This document shows positions 38,189-47,935 of a stretch of 64,000 nucleotides of DNA, piece after piece (position 1 is the first letter of the stretch; every line of letters begins with the position of its first letter). The DNA is from Chlorobium sp. (GTDB taxonomy: Bacteria; Bacteroidota; Chlorobiia; Chlorobiales; Chlorobiaceae): assembly GCA_005862285.1 (NCBI GenBank), contig SZXW01000007.1, forward strand, positions 62,001 through 126,000. The letters run 5' to 3'. The notes below the pieces were generated by a model. The model saw only the letters and a list, made by a program, of their open reading frames with translations, was not told where the DNA came from and made no database searches. The position numbers were made by a program, and so were the translations under genes.

Positions 38189-38608
38189 ATGGATTTCTAT
38201 TCGGCCGACCTCTCCACCGAACTTTCCCTGCCTTTTGCCGAAACCGGCGTAGCTGCGGGATTTCCGTCGCCGGCCGACGATTTCATGGAGCTCAGCCTCG
38301 ACCTCAACAAGGCACTTATCCAGCATCCTGCAGCCACTTTTTATGCAAGGGTGAAAGGAACATCCATGACCGACGCAGGTATCGAAGACGGGGATATTCT
38401 CCTGATCGACAAGTCCCTCGACCCGAAAGACGGCGATATCGCGGTCTGTTTCCTCGACGGGGAGTTCACCGTCAAGCGTATCGCATGCAGGGAAGAGGGC
38501 CTTTTCCTGGTTCCGGCGAACAATGAGTTCCGGCCCATCAGGATCACAGATGAGAACGATTTCCTAGTCTGGGGGGTCGTGACCTACATCATCCACAAGG
38601 CACGTTAA
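38189..38608 (+). CDS. umuD: UmuD-type SOS mutagenesis protein (S24 self-cleaving)
   Basis: 139 residues, the length of E. coli UmuD. Seen: self-cleavage site Ala-Gly in VAAGFPSPADDF, DLNKALIQHPAATFYARVKGTSMTDAGIEDGD with nucleophile Ser, and Lys in GEFTVKR. Removal of the N-terminus activates polymerase V. Start 38189 is chosen for length and for AAAGG seven bases upstream; ATG 38156 is an alternative that would be coupled to the leader frame. Translation from 38054 is excluded since it begins inside the hppA terminator. First gene of umuD-umuC-DUF1848; composition is higher in G+C than most of the window. Confidence 0.92.
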   Translation: MDFYSADLSTELSLPFAETGVAAGFPSPADDFMELSLDLNKALIQHPAATFYARVKGTSMTDAGIEDGDILLIDKSLDPKDGDIAVCFLDGEFTVKRIACREEGLFLVPANNEFRPIRITDENDFLVWGVVTYIIHKAR

Positions 38609-38620
38609 GGAGGGCTCACC

Positions 38621-39901
38621 ATGTTTGCCCTGGTTGACTGCAACAATTTCTACGTTTCATGCGAGCGGGTTTTCAATCCTGCGCTCTGCGGCAGACCGGT
38701 GGTGGTGCTTTCCAACAACGACGGCTGCTTCATCGCCCGTTCGGAGGAGGCCAAGGCGATCGGGCTCGGCATGGGAGCCCCTGCCTTCAAGAGCGAGCAT
38801 TTGCTCCGCAGGCACAAGGTGGCACTCTATTCGGCAAATTTCACCCTCTACGGCGACATGTCCGCCCGCGTCATGAACACGCTTGCCGGATTTTCGCCTG
38901 ATATCGAGATCTATTCCATAGACGAATGTTTTCTCGGCCTCGATGGCTTCGGGCGCTTCGACCTCGAAGAGTATGCCCGCCGGATACGCCGGACGGTGCA
39001 CCGAAACACCGGCATTCCCGTCAGTATCGGTATAGGGCCGACGAAAACCCTCGCCAAGGCGGCAAACCGCATGGCGAAGAAAAACCATGCCCTGCAGGGC
39101 GTCGCCATACTGCGGTCCGAAGCAGATATCCATGCAGCCCTGAAAACCATGGATGTCGAACAAGTCTGGGGAATCGGTCACCGCTACGCAGCATTCCTGC
39201 AGGAGAGAGATGTTTATACCGCGCTCGATTTCGCCCGGCTTCCGGCGCCATGGGTGCGCAAACACCTGCATATCACCGGAGCGAGGGTGCAGGAAGAGCT
39301 GAACGGCCGTTCCTGCCTCGCGCTTGAACTGGTGCGTCCTGCGAAACAGACCATCTGCACCTCCCGCTCCTTCGGTTCGCCGGTAAGCGCATTTGAAGGG
39401 CTGCAGCATGCCGTGGCGCACTTCACTTCGAAATGCGCCTTAAAACTGCGGCGTGAGCATTCGAAGGCATCGCTGCTGACCGTCTTTGCCTGCACCAGCC
39501 CTTTTGCACCGAAAGAGGAGCGGTACTGGGGCACACGGACGATCGGCCTTTCCGAGCCATCGAACGATACCATCGTGCTGCTTGCCGCCGCACAGCGGAC
39601 GCTCGCCGCTCTTTTCAGGACAGGGTACGCATACAAGAAAGCCGGGGTGATCGTCGGCGGCATGGTGCCCTGCGGAAGCCCCGGGCAGACAGTGCTTCCG
39701 CTCTTCGATGAGGGAATGCTGCCGGAAAAAGAGGTTCGCTCCGGTCTGGTCATGGAGGCGATCGACCGGCTGAATGCCCGTTACGGCCCCGGCACGGTAC
39801 GCATGGCTTCGGATGTCCGGTCCGGATGGAAACAGCGGCAGGAAAGGCTTTCCCCGCATTACACCACCTCCTGGAACGACATTATCGAGGTCAGGACATG
39901 A
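38621..39901 (+). CDS. umuC: DNA polymerase V catalytic subunit
   Basis: 426 residues, Y-family polymerase. Seen: DCNNFYVSCERVF with the first metal Asp, SNNDGCFIARS, YSIDECFLGLDG with the catalytic Asp-Glu, and the UmuC-specific C-terminus. Performs translesion synthesis after damage. Ribosome site AGGAGG directly upstream, 12 bp after umuD. Its stop overlaps the proposed DUF1848 start as ATGA. Local G+C is near 60 per cent by eye against the low-to-mid 40s in some other genes, hinting at acquisition. Confidence 0.96.
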   Translation: MFALVDCNNFYVSCERVFNPALCGRPVVVLSNNDGCFIARSEEAKAIGLGMGAPAFKSEHLLRRHKVALYSANFTLYGDMSARVMNTLAGFSPDIEIYSIDECFLGLDGFGRFDLEEYARRIRRTVHRNTGIPVSIGIGPTKTLAKAANRMAKKNHALQGVAILRSEADIHAALKTMDVEQVWGIGHRYAAFLQERDVYTALDFARLPAPWVRKHLHITGARVQEELNGRSCLALELVRPAKQTICTSRSFGSPVSAFEGLQHAVAHFTSKCALKLRREHSKASLLTVFACTSPFAPKEERYWGTRTIGLSEPSNDTIVLLAAAQRTLAALFRTGYAYKKAGVIVGGMVPCGSPGQTVLPLFDEGMLPEKEVRSGLVMEAIDRLNARYGPGTVRMASDVRSGWKQRQERLSPHYTTSWNDIIEVRT

Positions 39902-40902
39902 ATCTTGCGGAAAGTAGCGGAACGGAAACGGTTGCCGGGCACACCGGAAAACCATCTCATACCAGCCGGGGAAAAAAGAACATGATCATCAGTGCGAGCC
40001 GGAGAAGCGATATCCCGGCTTTTTACAGCGGTTGGTTCATGAACCGCCTGAGAGCGGGGGAGGTGCTGGTGCGCAATCCCATGCAGCCAAGGCAGGTCAG
40101 CCGGATCGAACTTTCCCCGGACACGGTCGATGGCATTGTGTTCTGGACGAAGAATCCGGCAGATTTTCTTCAGAACCTGCCGGAAATAGATGCCATGGGG
40201 TACCGGTACTATTTCCTTTTCACCATCACGCCTTACGGCAGCACTATCGAGCCCGGACTTCCCGGAAAGCAATCGGTTATTGAAACCTTCCGGCAGCTCT
40301 CCGGAATGATCGGGCCGGAAAGAACGGTCTGGCGGTACGACCCCGTTATCCTGACACCGGAACTGACGCCCGAATTGCATACAAAGGCGTTCGAGCGGCT
40401 TTCGGAAGAACTTGCAGGGTATACTGAACGGTGCATCCTGAGCTTTCTCGACGAATACCGCAAGGTGAAAGCCCGGATGCGCCATATTCCCTGGAGCCTT
40501 CCCGACAGGGCCGTCATGAGCGCACTGGCGGAACAGTTCTTCCGCACTGCGGAAGGGCATGGTATCAGGCTTTTTACCTGCAGCGAAGATATCGATCTTT
40601 CATGTTCCGGTATCGGGCACAGCCGATGTATCGACAGGGAGCTGATGGAGCGCATCGGAGGAAGAGCTTTGCAGGGCGTGAGAAAAGATCAGGGCCAGCG
40701 CAAGGCATGCGGCTGCATGGAAAGCCGCGATATCGGAACGTATGACACCTGTGCGCACGGCTGCCTCTACTGTTATGCCATATCCAGCCATCAGGCGGTT
40801 TCCCGGGCACGGCATTCGTTTGATCCTTTTTCACCAATGCTTTGCGACCGTCTGCGGGGCGACGAGGTCATCTCCGTTTATCCAAGCTGCTCGACAAGGT
40901 AG
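39898..40902 (+). CDS. DUF1848 protein with C-terminal Cys cluster, coupled to umuC
   Basis: 334 residues. Family start MIISASRRSDIPAFYSGWF appears at Met 39982; the start here (39898) is chosen because it overlaps the umuC stop as ATGA, adding a 28-residue polar extension. Seen: VFWTKNPADFL, FTITPYG, TVWRYDPVIL, and near the end ACGCMESRDIGTYDTCAHGCLYCYA, whose CxxxCxxC resembles a radical-SAM or other Fe-S ligand set placed unusually at the C-terminus. Function unknown. Position in a pol V operon suggests DNA repair. Its last 25 bases overlap the convergent bacterioferritin gene. Confidence 0.85.
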   Translation: MNLAESSGTETVAGHTGKPSHTSRGKKNMIISASRRSDIPAFYSGWFMNRLRAGEVLVRNPMQPRQVSRIELSPDTVDGIVFWTKNPADFLQNLPEIDAMGYRYYFLFTITPYGSTIEPGLPGKQSVIETFRQLSGMIGPERTVWRYDPVILTPELTPELHTKAFERLSEELAGYTERCILSFLDEYRKVKARMRHIPWSLPDRAVMSALAEQFFRTAEGHGIRLFTCSEDIDLSCSGIGHSRCIDRELMERIGGRALQGVRKDQGQRKACGCMESRDIGTYDTCAHGCLYCYAISSHQAVSRARHSFDPFSPMLCDRLRGDEVISVYPSCSTR

Positions 40903-41345
40903 TTCTGGATGCCCATCTGGCCGATCTGGTCGATCTGGGCTTCGAGCCAGTCGATATGTGCTTCCTCGTCCTTCAGGATCGATTCGAGGAGTTCACGCGT
41001 GCCGTTGTCACCGATTTCAACGGCGAGCCGGATACCGTCATTATATGAGGAAATCGCATCCTCTTCAGCCACCCTGTCGTTTTCGTGCTGCACTGCGACT
41101 TCGGAGCCGATCGATATCTTGTTCAGATTGCTGACCAGAGGAATGCCTTCGAGGAAAAGAATACGTGCAATGAGTTTTTCAGCATGCTTCATCTCGTCGA
41201 TAGCGCGCTTTTCATCAGCGGAATGGAGCTTTTCGTATCCCCAGTTGCTGCACATCTCGGAATGAACGATATACTGATTGATCGCGGTCAGCTCGTCGGA
41301 AAGAAGGCTGTTGAGCTTTTCGATCATTTTCGGGTTTCCTTTCAT
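40878..41345 (-). CDS. bfr: Bacterioferritin
   Basis: 155 residues, four-helix ferritin. Iron storage and peroxide-driven iron oxidation. Seen at the E. coli Bfr positions: Glu18, Glu51, Met52 (haem ligand), His54, then Glu in the third helix and EEAH with Glu127/His130. All ferroxidase ligands and the haem Met are kept. AAGGAG five bases before ATG. Converges on DUF1848 with a 25-bp coding overlap. Confidence 0.95.
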   Translation of the reverse strand: MKGNPKMIEKLNSLLSDELTAINQYIVHSEMCSNWGYEKLHSADEKRAIDEMKHAEKLIARILFLEGIPLVSNLNKISIGSEVAVQHENDRVAEEDAISSYNDGIRLAVEIGDNGTRELLESILKDEEAHIDWLEAQIDQIGQMGIQNYLVEQLG

Positions 41346-41637
41346 ATTTTTCTCCTTGGTTCTGCTTTTCTGCTATGTTGACTATCTGATAAATATTGAA
41401 TAGTAATTAAAATGACAAATCGGTTTCCTGCAACACTTTTTTCATCTCAATGTTAAACAGACAGATAAATCAGTTCTTTATTTTCAGGGAAAAATGCACA
41501 TTGTTTTCCGGCTTAACGGAATGACGGATACAATGTGATCCCTTGTTGTTAAAGCTTTATTTTTTTATTGTAAATTGTTGAAGTGAATTGCTTTGATGTT
41601 GGTATTCCGCTGAAGAGGCGATCAATCCATAACTGCC

Positions 41638-43692
41638 ATGTCCCGAAAAAATCTTCTGTTTGTTTTTATCCTGTTTCTTCTCGTAGCTCCGGCATTGGCC
41701 AGAAATATCGGGAAGCAGGCGCCCGTTACAGCCCCGGAGGCATTACTGAAACCGACCGCAGCGGAAGAGGAGGCTGAAAAGTATATCAGCCAGTTTCTTC
41801 TGCAGAATCACTTCAGAAAAGTTACCGTCAACGATTCTCTTTCCCAGGAGATATTCACCCGGTTTGTCGAGAATCTTGACGGTAACAAAAACTATTTTAC
41901 CGCAAAGGAGATAGACAGTCTACGGAACTGCTACGGCAACCGTATTAACGAAGAATTTCTTGCAGGGAAATCCGAAACCGGTTTTGCCATCTATAACTTC
42001 TTCCTGAAAAGGGCCAGGGACAAAATGAGTTTTATGAAAGCCGTTGCCGATACTATTCATTTCAACTTTACCGTTCCCGAAACCCTCGATCTTGACCGGA
42101 AAGCAAGCCAATGGCCTGCGGACAGTGAGCAACTCGTCAATCTCTGGAAAAAAGAACTGAAATACCAATGGCTGAACCTGAAGTTTACAGGGGAAAATAA
42201 GAAACCGATTCGCTCTACCATTGAAAAAACCCTGACAAGCCGCCTGAACCTGCTGAACAAACAGAAACCGGACGATGCCTTCCAGGCTTACAACAATGCC
42301 ATAACCACGTCATTCGATCCGCATACGAACTATTTCTCCCCGGACGAGTATGCAAATTTCCAGATCGACATGAGCCGTTCTCTTGAAGGGATCGGTGCAA
42401 AACTGCTTATTGAAAACGAATACACCGTTGTCAACGAGGTAATTCCTGGCGGTCCTGCTTTCAGGGGTAAATTCCTGAAAAAGGGTGACAAGATCGTCAG
42501 CGTTGGCCAGGGACAGACTGGAGAATTCGTCGATGTGATCGGTTGGAGAATAAATGATGTCGTGAAGCTGATACGCGGCAAGAAAGGCACATTGGTCCGG
42601 TTGAAAATCCTGCCTGCAAACCAGGGAGGGCGCGGACCGGCGAAGGTGGTTCAGATTGTGCGCGACAAGATCAACCTCGAAGATCAGGCTGCACAGAAGA
42701 GTGTGATCATGCAGGATGGCAGAAAGATCGGAGTTATCACAATTCCGTCTTTTTATCTCGATTTCGAAGGACAGCGGAAGAATGCCGGAGGTTATAACAG
42801 CACTACCCGCGATGTTTCACGCATCATCGATCAGCTTGTTGCGGAGCACGTTGACGGCATCGTCGTCGATCTCCGGGACAATGGCGGAGGATCGCTGGAG
42901 GAAGCGGTGAACGTCACCGGTCTCTTTATTCCTTACGGTCCTGTCGTACAGATCAGTAATCCAAAAGGTGAAAATCTCGTGCTCAAAGATACGGACAGCC
43001 GGGTGCAGTATGGAGGTCCGCTTGCGGTGCTGGTCAACCGGTACAGTGCATCGGCATCGGAGATATTTGCGGCGGCAATCCAGGATTACGGCAGGGGAGT
43101 GATCATAGGCGAGAGAACATTCGGCAAGGGAACGGTACAAAGCCTTATCAAGCTTACAAGGCCATTCACCTCTATTGGTAAAGCACCTGAACTGGGGGAG
43201 ATAAAGCTGACAATTGCGAAATTCTACCGGATTTCAGGGGAAAGCACACAGCATAAAGGAGTTGTTCCTGATATCATAATGCCTTCGATGATTGACGCAA
43301 AAACTATCGGGGAGGACACATACAAAAGCAGTTTGCCGTGGAGCACCATTCCTCCGACATTATTCAAGCCTGTAGCATCTGTCGTTCCAAACGATATCGA
43401 TATGCTCCAGCAGCATTTCAAGGAACATTCCGCGAAAAATCCCAAATATCAATCCTATCTGCATGACCTCGAGGTTCTTGATGAGATCCGCCGGAAAAAA
43501 TCCGTTTCACTGCAGGAAACTGCTTTCAAGACCGAAACTGAGACGATAAAGAATATCGAAAAACAGTGGGTTCGTGAACCTGATTCCAAAAAGGATACCA
43601 GCATGAAAAAGGATGTCAGCAAGGATGTATTGCTTAACGAAGCCGCAGCCGTGGTTTCAGACCTTGCAGTGCTTAAAGCAGGATCACATTAG
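41638..43692 (+). CDS. Periplasmic S41 carboxy-terminal processing protease, copy 2
   Basis: 684 residues, same architecture as the gene at 483: signal peptide (about 1-21), Prc N-terminal region, PDZ (GGPAFRGKFLKKGDKIVSVG), S41 domain with Ser472 in SASASE and Lys497 in GKGTVQ. Long stretches match copy 1 closely, including the substrate-domain C-terminus, while the signal peptide and a linker near the end (DTSMKKDVSKD) differ. Both catalytic residues are intact in both copies, so neither is a pseudogene. Standalone, closed by a terminator. Confidence 0.93.
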   Translation: MSRKNLLFVFILFLLVAPALARNIGKQAPVTAPEALLKPTAAEEEAEKYISQFLLQNHFRKVTVNDSLSQEIFTRFVENLDGNKNYFTAKEIDSLRNCYGNRINEEFLAGKSETGFAIYNFFLKRARDKMSFMKAVADTIHFNFTVPETLDLDRKASQWPADSEQLVNLWKKELKYQWLNLKFTGENKKPIRSTIEKTLTSRLNLLNKQKPDDAFQAYNNAITTSFDPHTNYFSPDEYANFQIDMSRSLEGIGAKLLIENEYTVVNEVIPGGPAFRGKFLKKGDKIVSVGQGQTGEFVDVIGWRINDVVKLIRGKKGTLVRLKILPANQGGRGPAKVVQIVRDKINLEDQAAQKSVIMQDGRKIGVITIPSFYLDFEGQRKNAGGYNSTTRDVSRIIDQLVAEHVDGIVVDLRDNGGGSLEEAVNVTGLFIPYGPVVQISNPKGENLVLKDTDSRVQYGGPLAVLVNRYSASASEIFAAAIQDYGRGVIIGERTFGKGTVQSLIKLTRPFTSIGKAPELGEIKLTIAKFYRISGESTQHKGVVPDIIMPSMIDAKTIGEDTYKSSLPWSTIPPTLFKPVASVVPNDIDMLQQHFKEHSAKNPKYQSYLHDLEVLDEIRRKKSVSLQETAFKTETETIKNIEKQWVREPDSKKDTSMKKDVSKDVLLNEAAAVVSDLAVLKAGSH

Positions 43693-43716
43693 GAAAACGA
43701 AAGCATATGCCCACAG

Positions 43717-43747
43717 AAAAAGCCGGCCTCAAAACCGGCTTTTTTTT
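43717..43747. terminator. Terminator after S41 copy 2, before argH end
   Basis: A-tract, GCCGG, 8-base loop, CCGGC, eight T. Confidence 0.85.
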
Positions 43748-43767
43748 ATTACTTGAGAAACGGCCTT

Positions 43768-45150
43768 CTACAACACTTTTCTGGCTTCTTCCAACTGAAC
43801 TGCAACGGAAGCGAATGAACAACTGCCATGTGTTTTTTTCGAGTTCACGCTGGCTTCAGGTTTCAGGCAGTCATAAATGTCATTGTCGATCACATCCGAG
43901 AATTCCCTGAACTGTCCGAGCGGAATTTTCGGCAGCGTAACGCCGTTGGATATGCTCCAGGTGACTATTTTGCCTGTGATACGGTGCGCATCACGGAACG
44001 GGATCTGTTTGCGCACCAGGTATTCGGCGATTTCCGTGGCAAGGCTCAGATCTTCAGCAGCAAGACGGGCCAGACGATCCTCTTTCAATGCGGTATTTTC
44101 CAGCATCCTGGCAAATATGATCACGCTTTGCACCGTGGTCTCGGCGCTGTCGAACAAAGGCGGCTTGTCCTCCTGCATATCCCTGTTGTAGGAAAGAGGC
44201 AGGCCTTTCATGATAGTGAGAATAGTCATGAGGTTGCCGTAGACCCGCCCGGTCTTGCCGCGGACAAGCTCAGCGATGTCAGCATTCTTTTTCTGAGGCA
44301 TGAGCGAAGAACCGGTAGCGAAAGCGTCGCTGATCTCCAGGTAGCCGAACTCGTATGAGCTCCACAGAATCACGTCCTCGGCAAAACGGGAAAGGTGCAT
44401 CATGACAGTCGCACAAGCCGAAATGAATTCGATGATGATGTCCCGGTCACTGACCGCATCGATGCTGTTCGGAAAAAGCATGTCAAAACCAAGCAGTTCG
44501 GCACTCCTTGCCGGGTTGAGCGGCAGCGTGCTGCCGGCAAATGCCGCAGCACCGAGAGGAGAAACATTGACCCGCTTCCTGAGGTCACGAAGACGCTGCC
44601 GGTCCCGGTTGAACATGTTGAAATAGGCGAGGTAGTAATGACCTGCGGAAATGGGCTGGGCCCTCTGGAGGTGCGTATAGCCGAAAATGATCGTTTCACG
44701 GTATGTTTCCGCCTTGTCGAGCAGCACTTTCATGATGCCGCCCAGCGCTTCTTCCAGCTCCGATATCTGCCGGCGCATGTACAGCCGTGTGTCGGTTGCC
44801 ACCTGGTCGTTTCGGCTTCTGCCGGAATGCAGTTTCCCCGCTACGGGGCCGATTTTTTCCTTGAGCCTGTTTTCAATGACCGTATGAATGTCTTCATCCT
44901 CCCATTGCGGGACCAGAGTGCCCTCCGAAAGCTCGACTTCTATCTCGCCAAGTCCGGTAATGATCTGCGCAGCTTCTTCCCGGCTGACGATATTTTCCTC
45001 GGCAAGCATCGTGACATGGGCAATCGAACCGCGAATATCCTCACGGTAGAGTTTCCTGTCAACATGGACCGACGATGAAAACAAGAGGGCATCCCGGTCA
45101 AACGGTAGCGAGAAGCGGCTTTGCCAGAGTAATTCTTTGTTCTTGCTCAT
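43768..45150 (-). CDS. argH: Argininosuccinate lyase
   Basis: 460 residues. Last step of arginine synthesis, releasing fumarate. Seen: [21 protein letters not shown]-type [10 protein letters not shown] and the fumarase/aspartase signature [10 protein letters not shown]. Start 45150 ([13 protein letters not shown]) fits the family; the frame continues to 45234 without homology. Downstream of argG on the same strand, with a hairpin in between. Confidence 0.96.
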   Translation of the reverse strand: MSKNKELLWQSRFSLPFDRDALLFSSSVHVDRKLYREDIRGSIAHVTMLAEENIVSREEAAQIITGLGEIEVELSEGTLVPQWEDEDIHTVIENRLKEKIGPVAGKLHSGRSRNDQVATDTRLYMRRQISELEEALGGIMKVLLDKAETYRETIIFGYTHLQRAQPISAGHYYLAYFNMFNRDRQRLRDLRKRVNVSPLGAAAFAGSTLPLNPARSAELLGFDMLFPNSIDAVSDRDIIIEFISACATVMMHLSRFAEDVILWSSYEFGYLEISDAFATGSSLMPQKKNADIAELVRGKTGRVYGNLMTILTIMKGLPLSYNRDMQEDKPPLFDSAETTVQSVIIFARMLENTALKEDRLARLAAEDLSLATEIAEYLVRKQIPFRDAHRITGKIVTWSISNGVTLPKIPLGQFREFSDVIDNDIYDCLKPEASVNSKKTHGSCSFASVAVQLEEARKVL

Positions 45151-45244
45151 AACGGCATGGAAGGTTGAAAGAATGAAACTGCCGGAAGATAATAAAAATG
45201 AGGGGAATTCGTGCCATGCATGAACGGGGGACATAAAAGAACAA

Positions 45245-45270
45245 CGCAGGCGTTTTGATGCGCCTGCGTG
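45245..45270 (-). terminator. Hairpin between argG and argH
   Basis: ACGCAGGCG/CGCCTGCGT 9-bp stem, 8-base loop; minus strand continues TTGTTCTTTT. Likely partial terminator that reduces argH expression relative to argG. Confidence 0.6.
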
Positions 45271-45294
45271 TAGATACTCTTCTTTTAGTCGGAA

Positions 45295-46497
45295 TTATTT
45301 ACCGGAATGGACCTGGCTGAATGTCTTCAGGCCGAGACCATAGAGATGGATAAAACCGGCTGCAGCCTTGTGGTTGAAGGTGTCGGCTTCCGTGTAGGTT
45401 GCGAGCTCCTCGTTGTACAGTGAATATGGTGAATTTCTGCCGAGCAGGCTGACACCGCCTTTGTAAAGCTTCAGACGGACAAGGCCGGTAACCGGTTTCT
45501 GTGTTTCGTCGACGAAAGCGTCAAGCGCCTTGCGCATCGGAGAAAACCAGGTGCCGCTATAGATGATATTAGCATAATCCTGGCTGATGTTCTTCTTGTA
45601 CTGGAAGACGCTCTTTTCAAGGGTGAGCCTTTCGAGCTCGCGATGAGCGAAATGCAGGATGGTGGCAGCCGGCGCCTCGTAGATCTCGCGCGATTTGATG
45701 CCGACGACACGGTTCTCGATCATGTCGAGGCGGCCCACACCGTTGGCTGCTCCGATCTCGTTCAGTTTGATGATAAGATCGAGGCCGCTCATCTTCCGGC
45801 CGTCAAGCGAAACAGGGATGCCTTCTTCGAATTCGAGCTCGACCACTGTCGGAGTGTCCGGAGCTTTCTCGGGTGAAGTCGTGATCTGGTAGGCGTCCTC
45901 TGGCGGCGAAACCATCGGGTCTTCGAGCACGCCGCATTCGATGCTGATGCCCCAGATGTTTTCGTCGATGGAGTACGGGCTTTTCTTCGTTGCTGAAACC
46001 GGGATATTGTGCTCGAGCGCATAGGCGATCTCGGCCTCGCGTGACGTGAATTCCCATTCACGCAGCGGAGCGAGCACTTTCAGGTGCGGTGCAAGGGAGG
46101 CAAAGGTCACTTCGAAACGGACCTGGTCGTTGCCTTTGCCGGTGCAGCCATGGGCGAGCATGGTGCAGTTTTCCGCAAGCGCAGCATCGACAAGCGCTTT
46201 TGCAAGCAGCGGACGTCCGAGAGCGGTTGCGAGCGGATAGACATCCTCATACAGGGCGCCGGCCTTCAGGGCCCGCCAGATATACTCTTCGACAAACTCC
46301 TTGCGGAGATCGACGAACTGGAATTTGGAAGCGCCAGTGGAGATGGCCTTCGATTCGAGATTTTCGATCTCTTTCGTCTGGCCGAGGTTTCCGGTAACGG
46401 CTACGATTTCAGCATCATACTTGTCTTTCAGCCATTTGATCATGACGGAGGTGTCAAGCCCTCCGGAATAGGCCAGTGCAATTTTTTCCTTGCTCAT
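45295..46497 (-). CDS. argG: Argininosuccinate synthase
   Basis: 400 residues. ATP-driven joining of citrulline and aspartate. Seen: PP-loop [30 protein letters not shown] and YSIDENIWG. Leader contains a GACGGC/GCCGTC hairpin (46541-46559). No clear ARG box was found within 150 bp upstream. Confidence 0.97.
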   Translation of the reverse strand: MSKEKIALAYSGGLDTSVMIKWLKDKYDAEIVAVTGNLGQTKEIENLESKAISTGASKFQFVDLRKEFVEEYIWRALKAGALYEDVYPLATALGRPLLAKALVDAALAENCTMLAHGCTGKGNDQVRFEVTFASLAPHLKVLAPLREWEFTSREAEIAYALEHNIPVSATKKSPYSIDENIWGISIECGVLEDPMVSPPEDAYQITTSPEKAPDTPTVVELEFEEGIPVSLDGRKMSGLDLIIKLNEIGAANGVGRLDMIENRVVGIKSREIYEAPAATILHFAHRELERLTLEKSVFQYKKNISQDYANIIYSGTWFSPMRKALDAFVDETQKPVTGLVRLKLYKGGVSLLGRNSPYSLYNEELATYTEADTFNHKAAAGFIHLYGLGLKTFSQVHSGK

Positions 46498-47157
46498 GCG
46501 TCATTGATTGATTGTCGGTTTAGTAAAAATAATTTATTCTGACGGCCCCTGCAGCCGTCATGCCGCAATCCCGCCATAAAACGGTCAATACTCTACGTGC
46601 AAAGATAAAAAAAACCGGGAATTTACTTGGATTTGAATGAACAATAAGATGTATCCAACACTCTGCGATGCTTCGTTCAGGATGACTGGAAAAGCTCATA
46701 CCCATCTGTGCAATCTGTAGATACAACAGGAGTAATTTCATCAGATATGGACGCTGAAGTGGGATCAGGGGTATTCTGGGTACGGGCCTACAAGGCCTGC
46801 AAAGCCCTGAAAACTATCCTCAAAGCCGAAATCAACCATGAAGCCCGGCCAACCCTCAACATCAACATTTCCCGTCCGTTCTACAAACCCTCAACAGGGT
46901 AAATCGCCGTAAGGGTTATAAATCATCCCTGGGATGAGGTTATGAAGGTGTACAGGATTTCATGAAGAATCAAATGCTTTTAGAAATGGTCTTTAACAAG
47001 CAAGAAATACTGCTTTATTGAAAAAAACCGTTGTTATGGTATCAACATGAAAGAAGATGGTTTTTCAGGATTTGATTACTTTTATTTAGTGATATTTTTT
47101 TCTGTTGCTATAGACTGACTCAAGAACAGTTTCCAAAAATCAATCGGAGATGCCTGA
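46498..47157. other. 660-bp intergenic region with a repeat remnant
   Basis: Between divergent argG and the CARDB gene. Holds a GACGGC hairpin (46541-46559) and a degenerate copy of the GTCATYCTGA repeat (46651-46686, minus strand). A 64-codon frame (46708-46902, ends FYKPSTG) has no recognisable domain or ribosome site and may be a remnant. The stretch 46910-47150 shows nothing but promoter-type AT-rich DNA. Confidence 0.5.
46651..46686 (-). repeat. Degenerate half-copy of the GTCATYCTGA repeat
   Basis: Minus strand begins GTCATCCTGAACGAAGCA, sharing most of its first 16 bases with the element at 7617-7715. The matching second arm is absent. Confidence 0.5.
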
Positions 47158-47673
47158 ATGATCAAAAAATTACTGCGACTTTCACTTCCGGTATTGCTGC
47201 TGGGCTTTTCTTCATCTGCTTTTGCTGCTCAAAATACTGTCGCCCCGCTCACACCGAAAGAGGTAAAGTCAAACCCCAATCTGATTCTGAAATCTGATTT
47301 GAAGGCTTCTATTACCGGCTCCTACGATCAGGCAGGGGCGAAACCCTTCCAGAATGGCGCTACGCTCGCAAGCGGAGGAGTTATTCCAACCGAATGGATT
47401 CATGTGAAAATTGAAAATCTGGGGGCCGGTGTCGCCGGTAATTTCAATACAGATGTGACCGTGACCGGGGCAAACACAACAAGTCCGTTGACTTTTCAAA
47501 CAGCATCATTGAATGCCGGTGAATCATTCCAGAAAGATATCGAGGTCATTACCAATGGGATGACCCATCATGTAACCGTTTTTGTCAAGACGGATACTGC
47601 CAACAAGGTCAATGAAACAAACGAGGGTAACAATTCCGCCAGATTCATTTACACGGTGAAAAACGTGAAGTAA
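47158..47673 (+). CDS. Secreted CARDB-domain protein
   Basis: 171 residues: signal peptide (about 1-23, ends SSAFAA), then one immunoglobulin-like CARDB domain. Seen: VKIENLGAGVAGNF and the closing DTANKVNETNEGNNSARF, the classic D-x-x-N-x-V-x-E-x-x-E-x-N-N signature. Such domains mediate adhesion or surface assembly. No membrane anchor or repeat; function unknown. GGAG about 9 bases before ATG. It interrupts the arginine genes and is closed by its own terminator. Confidence 0.82.
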   Translation: MIKKLLRLSLPVLLLGFSSSAFAAQNTVAPLTPKEVKSNPNLILKSDLKASITGSYDQAGAKPFQNGATLASGGVIPTEWIHVKIENLGAGVAGNFNTDVTVTGANTTSPLTFQTASLNAGESFQKDIEVITNGMTHHVTVFVKTDTANKVNETNEGNNSARFIYTVKNVK

Positions 47674-47701
47674 GCTTCCCATTGAAGCGGCATTGTAGAG
47701 G

Positions 47702-47733
47702 GCGGTTTCTTTTTTTTCCTGAAACCGCTTTTA
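47702..47733 (+). terminator. Terminator after the CARDB gene
   Basis: GCGGTTTC, 11-base T-rich loop, GAAACCGC, TTTTAT. Confidence 0.75.
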
Positions 47734-47935
47734 TAAAGATTTATCGCTAGCCACCCAATTATGAGCTGCAATCGCTCGGGACTGAAAACCAGTTATCTGA
47801 AGTGTAAGGGAAGCAGGAATTGAACCCGAAAATAACAAGAGCAAGATATCTTTCATACCGCACAGTATTTTCCTGAAACGTAGTGGACGGCACGGAAAGC
47901 TCAGCAGGATTCTGAAATACGTTTCTTTACCAATA

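Noticed and set aside
46708-46902. 64-codon frame between argG and the CARDB gene
   Set aside because: No ribosome site, no known domain, and surrounded by repeat debris; mentioned only under the intergenic entry.
47745-47840. tRNA-like pieces (a T-arm-like GGGTTCAATTCC on the minus strand and an ACTGAAAACC segment)
   Set aside because: The pieces occur in the wrong order and orientation for one tRNA, no acceptor stem pairs, and no CCA end is present.
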